A stretch of 14,274 bases of DNA, from assembly GCA_030599435.1 (NCBI GenBank), contig JAUVNZ010000013.1:1-14274 (forward strand), given 5' to 3'. The number at the start of each line of letters is the position of its first letter. Positions within the stretch are counted from its first letter, which is position 1. The stretch comes from Gammaproteobacteria bacterium (GTDB lineage Bacteria > Pseudomonadota > Gammaproteobacteria > SZUA-152). A program made the translations under genes and the position numbers. Positions 8,022-14,274 of the stretch are shown here, piece after piece. The notes beneath the pieces were generated by a model. That model did no database searches, was not told the origin of the DNA, and saw only the letters and a program-made list of their open reading frames with translations.

Positions 8022-9028
8022 GAGTCGCTATTGTTAATGATATGCCAATGGCAGTAGAAGGTTTGAGTCGCGCTATTAGGGAAAGTGGCAATAACCAGGT
8101 CGCCTGGACAGCATGGAATGGCATTGAAGCGGTAAACCATTGCGCAGCAGACGTGCCAGATCTTATTTTAATGGATCTCATCATGCCTGAAATGGATGGG
8201 GTAGAAGCGACAGATAAAATAATGCAATCGACTCCTTGTCCGATACTGATAGTTACAGCATCAGTTGGTATGAATTCTGGGCTGGTATTTGAGGCTATGG
8301 GTAAAGGAGCAATAGATGCCATTAGTACCCCATTATTCAGTGGCAGCGAGGAAACTGGAGACAGTGAGACCCTGTTACGGAAAGTCTCGATGATTGAAGT
8401 TTTAACACGGCCAACAAAAGACTCACGTGAATCAAGAACAGGCGCCTTTATATCTGGTGCGATTGGGAATAACAACCTGGTGGTTATAGGTTCATCATCA
8501 GGTGGACCGGAAGCATTAGCAACAATATTGAGGGGTCTTCCCGAAGATTTCCAGGCAGCTGTAGTTATTGTGCAACATGTTGACGCTCAATTTTCAGAGG
8601 GCCTCGCACATTGGTTGGACCAACAAACGCCTTTAAAAGTGCGGCTAGTAAAAGAAGGAGATAAACCCTCTAAGGGAGAAGTATTGTTGGCAGGTACCAA
8701 TGATCATTTGGTAATGAACGCGAATGGGACTCTTGGATATCAGGTTGAACCTAAAAATATACCATACCGACCTTCAGTAGATGTATTTTGGAGATCGCTT
8801 TGTAAATTCGGCACAGCAAATTTAACAGCTGTCTTGTTGACGGGAATGGGAAGAGATGGGGCGCAAGGAATGCTGGATTTAAGAAACCAGGGTGCATACA
8901 CAATTGTTCAGAATGAAAAAAGCTGCGCAGTATTTGGTATGCCAAAGGCGGCTCTTGATATTGATGCAGCAGTTGATGTTTTTGCAGTTGAGGGTATTCC
9001 TGAAATGCTGTGTTCAAAATATAAATAG
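8018..9028 (+). CDS. wspF: CheB-type receptor methylesterase with receiver (WspF)
   Basis: It removes methyl groups from (or deamidates) the WspA signalling helices when phosphorylated by WspE. In Pseudomonas, loss of WspF locks the Wsp system on and gives wrinkly, high c-di-GMP colonies. The receiver begins with RVAIVNDMPMAVEG; one acidic residue of the usual Asp pair is Asn7, a form also remembered from WspF. Phospho-acceptor Asp53 lies in LILMDLIMPEMDG. The esterase domain has Ser160 (IGSSSGGPEAL), His187 (VQHVDAQFSEG) and Asp280 (GMGRDGAQGM), the expected catalytic triad. At 336 residues it has normal CheB length. The ATGA overlap with wspE (8018-8021) suggests coupled translation. Confidence 0.94.
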   Translation: MRVAIVNDMPMAVEGLSRAIRESGNNQVAWTAWNGIEAVNHCAADVPDLILMDLIMPEMDGVEATDKIMQSTPCPILIVTASVGMNSGLVFEAMGKGAIDAISTPLFSGSEETGDSETLLRKVSMIEVLTRPTKDSRESRTGAFISGAIGNNNLVVIGSSSGGPEALATILRGLPEDFQAAVVIVQHVDAQFSEGLAHWLDQQTPLKVRLVKEGDKPSKGEVLLAGTNDHLVMNANGTLGYQVEPKNIPYRPSVDVFWRSLCKFGTANLTAVLLTGMGRDGAQGMLDLRNQGAYTIVQNEKSCAVFGMPKAALDIDAAVDVFAVEGIPEMLCSKYK

Positions 9029-9062
9029 AATATGTTTGTAGGCTAATGGAGATATTCAGCTA

Positions 9063-10097
9063 ATGGTTGATAAGAGTAAGAAAAAATCAGTCAAAATAAT
9101 TGATCCTGAGAATTCGGAACTAGCACAAAACAATTCGATTGTTTTGTTGGTAGATGATCAGCTTATGGTTGCAGAAGGAATACGCCGTATGTTGATGGAT
9201 GAAGATGATATTGAATTCCACTACTGCAACGATCCGAAAGAAGCGTTGAAAATGGCGGAAGATATAAAGCCAACCATTATATTACAAGACCTTATTATGC
9301 CTGATATCGATGGTTACACATTAGTTGCTGAATATAAAAGTAATGATAAAACAAGGAATATTCCGATTATTGTTTTATCGACTAAAGAAGATCCAGAAGA
9401 TAAAAGCAAAGCATTTGAACATGGTGCAAATGATTATCTGGTAAAATTGCCGGAACAAATAGAGTTAATAGCTCGAATCAGGGCGCACTCAAAGGGTTTT
9501 TTAACACAAATGCAACGCGATGCCGCATTTACTGCATTACGTGATTTGCAAGCTGAGTTAGAAAAAAGCAACGAAGAGCTGAAAAAATTAAGCAGTCTTG
9601 ATGGTTTAACAGGTATAGCGAACAGACGCAGGCTTGATGAATTTCTTCAAAATGAATGTTTACGATCTGCGCGTGACAACACTACTTTATCGCTTATTAT
9701 AATTGACATCGATTTTTTTAAACCATACAACGATAACTATGGACATCTAGCAGGGGATGGTTGCTTGCGTAAAGTTGCCACTGCCCTGAGTGAAGTCATA
9801 AACCGACCAGCAGATCTAGTCGCCCGTTATGGGGGGGAAGAGTTTGGTGTTATTTTGCCAAATACTGATATTGAAGGGGCGTCAAAAGTTGCTGAAATTC
9901 TCCGTAATAAAATAAATACATTAGCAATACCTCATGAGTACTCGGAGGCTGGGAAATGTGTGACAATTAGTATGGGAGTGGCTAGCAAAGTGGCTTGTGA
10001 AAGTTCTTCACCTAGAGATCTAATAAATATGGCTGATGGGGCCTTATATGAGGCTAAAGATTCTGGACGGGATCAGTACAAACTTGCTAAAGAATAA
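9063..10097 (+). CDS. wspR: Receiver-GGDEF diguanylate cyclase (WspR)
   Basis: This is the output protein of the pathway. When phosphorylated by WspE it should make cyclic di-GMP from two GTP. The receiver (about residues 28-145) has LLVDDQLMVAEG, phospho-acceptor Asp76 (ILQDLIMPDIDG) and a late Lys in DYLVKLPEQ. A helical stalk (about 150-178, LQAELEKSNEELKKLSSLDG) joins it to the GGDEF domain, which begins with LTGIANRRRLDEF. The active site is GGEEF (257-261), a functional variant. The inhibitory RxxD site (Arg248 to Asp251) lies the usual five residues upstream, so product feedback is expected. The 344-residue length agrees with WspR. It follows wspF by 34 bases in the same direction, so it probably belongs to the same transcript. 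Confidence 0.94.
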   Translation: MVDKSKKKSVKIIDPENSELAQNNSIVLLVDDQLMVAEGIRRMLMDEDDIEFHYCNDPKEALKMAEDIKPTIILQDLIMPDIDGYTLVAEYKSNDKTRNIPIIVLSTKEDPEDKSKAFEHGANDYLVKLPEQIELIARIRAHSKGFLTQMQRDAAFTALRDLQAELEKSNEELKKLSSLDGLTGIANRRRLDEFLQNECLRSARDNTTLSLIIIDIDFFKPYNDNYGHLAGDGCLRKVATALSEVINRPADLVARYGGEEFGVILPNTDIEGASKVAEILRNKINTLAIPHEYSEAGKCVTISMGVASKVACESSSPRDLINMADGALYEAKDSGRDQYKLAKE

Positions 10098-10506
10098 GTT
10101 ATCAGAAATTGAATTGTAGTAAGTAGTGGCGTCCTGGAGAGTGGATAACGAAATATAAAGCAAAGCTATTGATAATTTATTACGCTTAATATTTTTTGCC
10201 TATACAGACGTTTGCCGGCATTAAATTCGAGTGCAACGATATTAGGGGTCGGTCATAGCGATAAGAAATTGGTATAGAGATTGTGACTTCCTTGTCCATG
10301 CTCCTATGATCCATCAGTTTCTTCTTATCTCTTGATCAAAGAATAACCCAAAAATATTGATTTAGTAGGGAGTAATACACATCTATAATGTGCAATATTC
10401 CCATTATTGTTAGGTTGAAGACGGTGCCATGCAGGGCTGTAAATTGGGTGTTGCAGAAACCTTTTTAAGGAAATGCACCTGATAGTGACTAAAGGAGTGA
10501 GTCGAG
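10098..10506 (+). promoter_or_regulatory. Intergenic region with likely promoter of the Crp/Fnr-type gene
   Basis: This 409-base gap separates the wsp genes from the regulator gene. A perfect -10 box TATAAT lies at 10384-10389, with a weak -35 (TTTAGT, 10361-10366) at the ideal 17-base distance. Transcription would then start near 10396 and leave a leader of about 110 bases. A palindrome TTGATCAA (10332-10339) is centred about 60 bases upstream of that start, where Crp-type activators often bind, but it is not a full Crp or Fnr site. The leader holds a CCTT-TTT-AAGG hairpin (10460-10470) framed by GGTG (10447-10450) and CACC (10476-10479), and a possible 17-codon reading frame (10429-10482). 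No clear terminator was found after wspR. Confidence 0.5.
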
Positions 10507-11154
10507 ATGTTATTGGATAAAATTTCGCTATTTTCCGATTTATCGGAGTCAGAAATTCAAGCTGTAACTAAGCTGGCAGTTACACGTAATTTTCCAAAGA
10601 ATACGATGATTTTATGTGAAGGGGATCAATCAGATTCTCTGTATGTCATTTTATCTGGTAAGGTGAGAGTCTTTTTATCAGATGATGAAGGTAAAGAAGT
10701 CACGCTGAATGTGCAAAATGAAGATGAGTATTTTGGTGAATTAGCTTTGCTGGATAGTGCTCCGCGTTCTGCATCAGTCGTAACGCTAGAAAAAACCCGA
10801 CTGGCTATAATTTCAAAACCTGCTTTCGAACAATGCATGGAAAAGAACCCGGGTATTCCTCTAAAAATTAGCCGTGGGCTGGCTCGTAGATTACGTGAGT
10901 TGAGTGAAAGTGTCCGCAGTCTTGCGTTAATGGACGTATACGGTCGCGTGGCACATACACTATTGGATATGGCTGAAGAACTGGATGGAAAGAAAGTTAT
11001 CCCGCAAAAACTTACTCAGCGAGAAATTGCCAGTATGGTAGGGGCATCGAGAGAAATGGTTAGCCGAATTCTTCGCGATCTTTCAATTGGTGGCTACATT
11101 ACGATCGAGAAAAAAATTATCACCATCAATGAACGTTTACCGGCAGCCTGGTAA
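10507..11154 (+). CDS. Crp/Fnr-family transcription regulator
   Basis: This 215-residue regulator has an N-terminal cyclic-nucleotide-binding fold and a C-terminal winged helix. The phosphate-binding cassette reads GELALLDSAPRSASV, with Gly77, Glu78, Arg87 and Ser88 in the positions that hold the cyclic nucleotide in Crp. The DNA-binding helix (TQREIASMVGASREMVSRIL, 170-189) has Arg182, Glu183 and Arg187 matching the Crp residues that read TGTGA, so a Crp-like site is more likely than an Fnr site. There is no N-terminal cysteine cluster, so this is not an iron-sulfur Fnr. The ligand could be cAMP, c-di-GMP or none. AGGAG at 10493-10497, nine bases before the ATG, supports the start. It lies between wspR and relA; 45 bases separate it from relA, so the two may be co-transcribed. 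Confidence 0.9.
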   Translation: MLLDKISLFSDLSESEIQAVTKLAVTRNFPKNTMILCEGDQSDSLYVILSGKVRVFLSDDEGKEVTLNVQNEDEYFGELALLDSAPRSASVVTLEKTRLAIISKPAFEQCMEKNPGIPLKISRGLARRLRELSESVRSLALMDVYGRVAHTLLDMAEELDGKKVIPQKLTQREIASMVGASREMVSRILRDLSIGGYITIEKKIITINERLPAAW

Positions 11155-11199
11155 TAAACGATTATTTTTTAGTACTTCGAAGTCTGTTATTCAGTAGAA

Positions 11200-13398
11200 A
11201 TGGTTCAATCATCCCCTAAAAAAACTCATACAGTTGAGACAGTCGAATCATGGCTGGCCTCTCTAGATAAAGAATTGCCCCAGGAAACAAAAGATGCGTT
11301 AAAGCTCGCAGATGATCTGGTAACAAAAGTTGTCCTGGGAAAAAATATTGATATTGCACCATTGTTGGCGCATGCAAGAAGCGTTGTCGAAATATTAATT
11401 TCTTTACGCATGCGTAATGACGCGCTCGTTGCGGCATTCATATGTAGTAACCCAGAAAAACTTTTATTAGCTGAAAAATCAAAATCCATCTTTAATGATG
11501 GTGTTATTGAGTTAATAAATGGCGTGAATAAACTTCGTGTAGTGGATGAGTATCAATCCAAAAAATATAAACAAGAAGATGAAAAACACTATCTGGAGGG
11601 GTTGAGGAAATTATTGCTTGGTATGGCGGAGGATATCCGTGTTGTACTTATCAAGCTTGCTGAACGTGTCCAGATTATGCGCGAATTAAAAAATGCGCCT
11701 GAGAGAACAAGAAAAAGAATTTCGCAAGAAACTATGGATATTTTTACCCCTTTGGCAAATCGACTTGGTATCTGGCAGTTAAAGTGGGAGCTTGAAGATC
11801 TTAGCTTTCGTTTCCTTCAACCCGAAGCTTATCAAAAGATTGCAAAACTGTTAGATGAAAAGCGAGTCGATCGTCAACAGTATATCAATGCTGCTTTGGA
11901 TGATCTTCGAGAAGAAATACATAATGTAAAAATTAAAGCAGAGGTAGCAGGGCGCCCAAAGCATATTTACAGTATTTGGAGGAAAATGGTCAACAAGGGT
12001 GTCGATTTTCAGGATTTATTCGATGTACGAGCAGTACGTATTTTGGTAGATGATATTGCGGATTGTTATGCAGTTTTAGGAATTGTGCATAGTCGATGGC
12101 AGCCAATTCGTGGCGAGTTTGATGATTATATAGCTTCACCAAAACAAAATTTGTACCAGTCGCTTCATACAGCAGTTATTGGTCCTGATGGTAAGACGAT
12201 GGAAATCCAAATACGCACGCATGAAATGCATCAGTATTCTGAGCATGGGGTTGCCGCACACTGGGGTTATAAAGAAGGCGGTAGCCATGATGACGTTTAC
12301 AGGGAAAAAATAGCCTGGTTACGGCAGATGCTTGAATGGAAGGACGAGGAGCGTGATTCCTCCGATTTTATAGACCGTTTTAAATCAGAAATATTTCAGG
12401 ATCGTGTATATATTTTAACTCCCCAGGGCAAGGTGGTGGATTTACCCGTTGGATCTACACCTCTAGACTTTGCTTACCATATCCACACTGATATTGGACA
12501 TCATTACCGTGGGGCAAAAATCAACGGGAAAATTGTACCTATACATTATGAACTACAAAATGGTGAGCAAATAGAGATACTGACCTCCAAACAAAATAAA
12601 CCTAGCCGAGACTGGTTGAATCCACATTTGGGTTATCTTAAGAGTTCGCGCGCAAGAGCAAAAGTGCGTAGCTGGTTTCGGCTTCAGGATTATGACAATA
12701 ATGTAATTGATGGCAGGCTTATAGTCGAGCGAGAGTTGCATCGTTTAGGTATCGCCAATGCCAACATAGAGAAAATGGCCAGACGTTTCGAATTATCCAG
12801 CGCGGATGATTTATATGCAGCTATAGGTTGCGGTGACATGACAAGTTCACAAATTGCTGGTGGACTGGATGAACAGTCATTACCTGCAAAAGAAAGACGT
12901 TCTAGATTCTTGCCAAAAAACAAACAGAACGATCCAAGCGAATTAAAAAGCGAAATCAATATTATGGGCGTTGGTGATCTGGCAACTAATATGGCTAAAT
13001 GTTGCAAGCCAGCCCCACATGAACCAATCGCGGGTTACATTACCCGCGGTAGAGGCATCACCATTCATCGTAAAGATTGTGGAAATCTCATTCGTCTTGA
13101 AGCAAAAGAAAGCGAACGTTTGATTGAAGTGGAATGGGCGGAGGGGACTACACAAACATATCCTGTTGATATTCACGTAAAGGCATTTGATCGACAGGGT
13201 CTATTGAAGGATATAACAGAAGTATTAAGTAATGATAATCTAAATGTAATAGCAGTGAATACTTTGAGTGATCGTAAAACCTATACTGCAGATATGACGC
13301 TGACACTGGATGTTTATGATGTTGAACAGCTTAGTCGAGCATTATCAAAAATAGAACTTTTACCTAATGTCATGGAAGTCTGGAGAAAGACATCCTGA
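11200..13398 (+). CDS. relA: (p)ppGpp synthetase RelA (monofunctional type)
   Basis: RelA makes (p)ppGpp from ATP and GTP or GDP on stalled ribosomes in the stringent response. The N-terminal hydrolase-like domain lacks the metal-binding His and His-Asp residues (MRNDALVAAFICSNPEKLL at that place), so hydrolysis should be dead. The synthetase domain is intact: GRPKHIYSIWRKM, LFDVRAVRILVDD, GEFDDYIASPK and YQSLHTAVIGPDGKTMEIQI. The EFDD motif (Glu306 to Asp309) marks RelA, whereas SpoT has a basic RFKD form. A TGS domain (about residues 400-465, DRVYILTPQGKVVDLPVGST), a helical region, a Cys-containing segment (AKCCKPAPHEPIAGYITRG and HRKDCG) and a C-terminal ACT/RRM domain follow, which bind the ribosome. 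The length of 732 is normal. The ribosome site is weak. A SpoT for degradation must lie elsewhere. Confidence 0.95.
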   Translation: MVQSSPKKTHTVETVESWLASLDKELPQETKDALKLADDLVTKVVLGKNIDIAPLLAHARSVVEILISLRMRNDALVAAFICSNPEKLLLAEKSKSIFNDGVIELINGVNKLRVVDEYQSKKYKQEDEKHYLEGLRKLLLGMAEDIRVVLIKLAERVQIMRELKNAPERTRKRISQETMDIFTPLANRLGIWQLKWELEDLSFRFLQPEAYQKIAKLLDEKRVDRQQYINAALDDLREEIHNVKIKAEVAGRPKHIYSIWRKMVNKGVDFQDLFDVRAVRILVDDIADCYAVLGIVHSRWQPIRGEFDDYIASPKQNLYQSLHTAVIGPDGKTMEIQIRTHEMHQYSEHGVAAHWGYKEGGSHDDVYREKIAWLRQMLEWKDEERDSSDFIDRFKSEIFQDRVYILTPQGKVVDLPVGSTPLDFAYHIHTDIGHHYRGAKINGKIVPIHYELQNGEQIEILTSKQNKPSRDWLNPHLGYLKSSRARAKVRSWFRLQDYDNNVIDGRLIVERELHRLGIANANIEKMARRFELSSADDLYAAIGCGDMTSSQIAGGLDEQSLPAKERRSRFLPKNKQNDPSELKSEINIMGVGDLATNMAKCCKPAPHEPIAGYITRGRGITIHRKDCGNLIRLEAKESERLIEVEWAEGTTQTYPVDIHVKAFDRQGLLKDITEVLSNDNLNVIAVNTLSDRKTYTADMTLTLDVYDVEQLSRALSKIELLPNVMEVWRKTS

Positions 13399-13440
13399 TG
13401 TTATTGTCTATACTGCTGATTTTTAACTACAGTTGGTGAA

Positions 13441-14013
13441 ATGAATACCATCTATTTGATTACAATGAAACTGAGCCTGTTTATGTGGACTTTGCTTATT
13501 TTCATTTCCACTTCCACTTCCACTTTAGTACTGGCAGATCAGCACGAAGATTCAGATGGTGATGGCCTGTCAGATATAGATGAAGCAAGAATTTATCGCA
13601 CGGATTCACAACTTTCAGATACTGACCTTGATGGTTTGAGTGATGGCTCTGAAGTAGGGAAATATTGGACGCTTCCGCTAATAGCCGACACGGATGGCGA
13701 TGGTTTCCTGGATGGAGTAGAAGTACGGCAGGGTTCAGATCCTACAGAGGCTAATAGCCAGCCTGACTCTACAACGGCTAAAGCAGCTGATCTGGATGGA
13801 GATGGTGTTCCCAATGCCGAAGAAGTGGAATTAGGATCAAACCCACAACATGTTGATAGTGATTTTGATGGTCTGAATGATGGCGCAGAAATTAGGGATT
13901 ATTTTACCAATCCCATACTGGTTGATTCGGATGGAGATGGTATGTGGGATGGTGATGAGGTCAAGGCTGGTAGAGATCCAGGGAATGCGGATAATCCTGC
14001 GGGGCTTCCTTAG
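13441..14013 (+). CDS. Secreted calcium-binding protein with six TSP3-type repeats
   Basis: A hydrophobic N-terminus ending in STLVLADQHE looks like a signal peptide, with cleavage likely after Ala32. The mature part is a string of six Asp-rich loops: DSDGDGLSDIDE, DTDLDGLSDGSE, DTDGDGFLDGVE, DLDGDGVPNAEE, DSDFDGLNDGAE and DSDGDGMWDGDE. They are spaced about 22-23 residues apart, except for a 34-residue gap after the third. These are thrombospondin type 3 / EF-hand-like calcium loops. No enzyme or anchor domain is present in the 190 residues, so its role (surface, matrix or adhesion) is unknown. The ATG at 13441 has GGTGA only one base upstream, too close to act well; ATG at 13465 (MKLSLFMWTLL) would give a more standard signal peptide. 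Nothing in the sequence ties it to relA, which ends 42 bases upstream. Confidence 0.85.
   Translation: MNTIYLITMKLSLFMWTLLIFISTSTSTLVLADQHEDSDGDGLSDIDEARIYRTDSQLSDTDLDGLSDGSEVGKYWTLPLIADTDGDGFLDGVEVRQGSDPTEANSQPDSTTAKAADLDGDGVPNAEEVELGSNPQHVDSDFDGLNDGAEIRDYFTNPILVDSDGDGMWDGDEVKAGRDPGNADNPAGLP
13506..13523 (+). repeat. Three tandem TTCCAC hexamers inside the signal peptide
   Basis: TTCCAC occurs three times in a row and encodes Ser-Thr-Ser-Thr-Ser-Thr in the secretion signal of the TSP3 protein. Because the unit is six bases, slippage would add or remove Ser-Thr pairs without a frameshift and could tune export efficiency. Three copies is short for a hypervariable tract. Confidence 0.7.
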
Positions 14014-14036
14014 GGGTAGAGCAAGTCGTACTATTT

Positions 14037-14066
14037 GCCATGCTGACGGGCACAGGTGGCTGTTTT
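14037..14066. terminator. Weak hairpin between convergent genes
   Basis: GCCATGC (14037-14043) can pair with GCA and TGGC (within 14050-14060) across a four-base bulge, and TGTTTT follows on the + strand. It lies between the TSP3 gene and the convergent minus-strand frame, where a terminator is expected. The bulge makes the stem weak, so this is only a candidate. Confidence 0.25.
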
Positions 14067-14086
14067 AAGGGTATTTATGTTAAATA

Positions 14087-14274
14087 TCATGACTTTATGT
14101 TTGATAAACCCATCGTTCTTTCGGTGACCTCTGTGGCCAGTTCTGCAAAAAATAGCAGCAATGTGTTAGTGTACGCCGTTGACTGGTATGCCTCAGAGGT
14201 AATATCAGCGTGCTGGGAGCTCATAATATTTGATGCCAGAATGGCTGCCAGTACGGCCGCGAGTAATACTGTCG
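14087..14274 (-). CDS. 3' end of an unrecognised minus-strand gene (partial)
   Basis: On the minus strand, the frame read from base 14272 downwards stays open for 61 codons to a TGA at 14089-14087, while the other two minus frames close within about 25 codons. The peptide begins inside a hydrophobic Ala/Leu stretch (TVLLAAVLAAILASNI), which looks like a membrane segment or signal peptide. It continues with MSSQHADITSEAYQSTAYTN, a second hydrophobic patch (TLLLFFAELATEV) and the end TERTMGLSNIKS. The upstream part lies outside the window. It could be a small exported protein or the tail of a membrane protein; no family is recognised. It converges with the TSP3 gene. Its reality rests on frame length and a protein-like composition only. 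Confidence 0.5.
   Translation of the reverse strand, partial: TVLLAAVLAAILASNIMSSQHADITSEAYQSTAYTNTLLLFFAELATEVTERTMGLSNIKS

Noticed and set aside
7990..8475. 161-codon minus-strand frame opposite wspE/wspF
   Set aside because: Both plus-strand genes have intact catalytic motifs across this region, and the minus-strand peptide has no recognisable domain.
10332..10339. TTGATCAA as an Fnr box
   Set aside because: An Fnr box needs TTGAT and ATCAA separated by four bases; here the halves overlap, so it is only a short palindrome.
11200..11600. Bifunctional SpoT/Rel with active hydrolase
   Set aside because: The metal-binding His and His-Asp residues of the hydrolase domain are missing, and the synthetase has the EFDD form of RelA.
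13877..14068. 63-codon plus-strand frame overlapping the TSP3 gene end
   Set aside because: It overlaps the calcium loops in another frame and its peptide has no sensible features, so it is a shadow.
1..14274. CRISPR array, insertion sequence or phage genes
   Set aside because: No regularly spaced identical repeats, terminal inverted repeats with a transposase, or phage proteins were seen on either strand.

Overview
The window looks like chromosomal DNA of a proteobacterium, most likely a gammaproteobacterium. The evidence is a RelA of the gamma/beta type with an EFDD synthetase motif, a tRNA-Val(GAC) with an encoded CCA end that closely resembles enterobacterial valV/valW, and a full Wsp-type signalling operon. 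No genus can be named from the sequence alone. A c-type haem attachment motif in a periplasmic sensor domain implies that the host has cytochrome c maturation and a respiratory lifestyle.

Layout. Positions 1-723 hold the 3' part of uvrB (excision repair). It is followed by a bulged hairpin, a short repeat cluster and a tRNA-Val gene (856-932). After a leader of about 300 bp with several palindromes comes a same-strand seven-gene block (1235-10097): wspA (receptor), wspB (CheW), wspC (CheR methyltransferase with TPR), wspD (second CheW, Cys-rich N-terminus), wspE (CheA with a receiver), wspF (CheB methylesterase) and wspR (receiver-GGDEF diguanylate cyclase). Gene order and architecture match the Pseudomonas Wsp system, in which a chemoreceptor array controls c-di-GMP synthesis rather than a flagellar motor; there is no cheY. 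After a 409 bp intergenic region follow a Crp/Fnr-family regulator (10507-11154), relA (11200-13398), a small secreted calcium-binding TSP3-repeat protein (13441-14013) and the 3' end of an unrecognised minus-strand gene (14087-14274).

How the genes work together. WspA should sense a periplasmic cue, here probably through a covalently bound haem c (Cys157-x-x-Cys160-His161). WspB and WspD couple it to the WspE kinase. WspC and WspF set the adaptation state by methylation and demethylation. WspE phosphorylates WspR, whose intact GGEEF site makes c-di-GMP and whose RxxD site allows product inhibition. The next genes add a cyclic-nucleotide-type transcription factor and a (p)ppGpp synthetase, so three nucleotide-messenger themes lie side by side, although shared regulation is only inferred.

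The most notable departure from the textbook Wsp system is the receptor. It carries a haem-c-type periplasmic domain and two extra HAMP-like modules, suggesting redox- or gas-ligand-gated c-di-GMP signalling. Base composition varies: one uvrB line (181-240) has 35 G/C of 60, while a wspC line (4621-4680) has 15 of 60.
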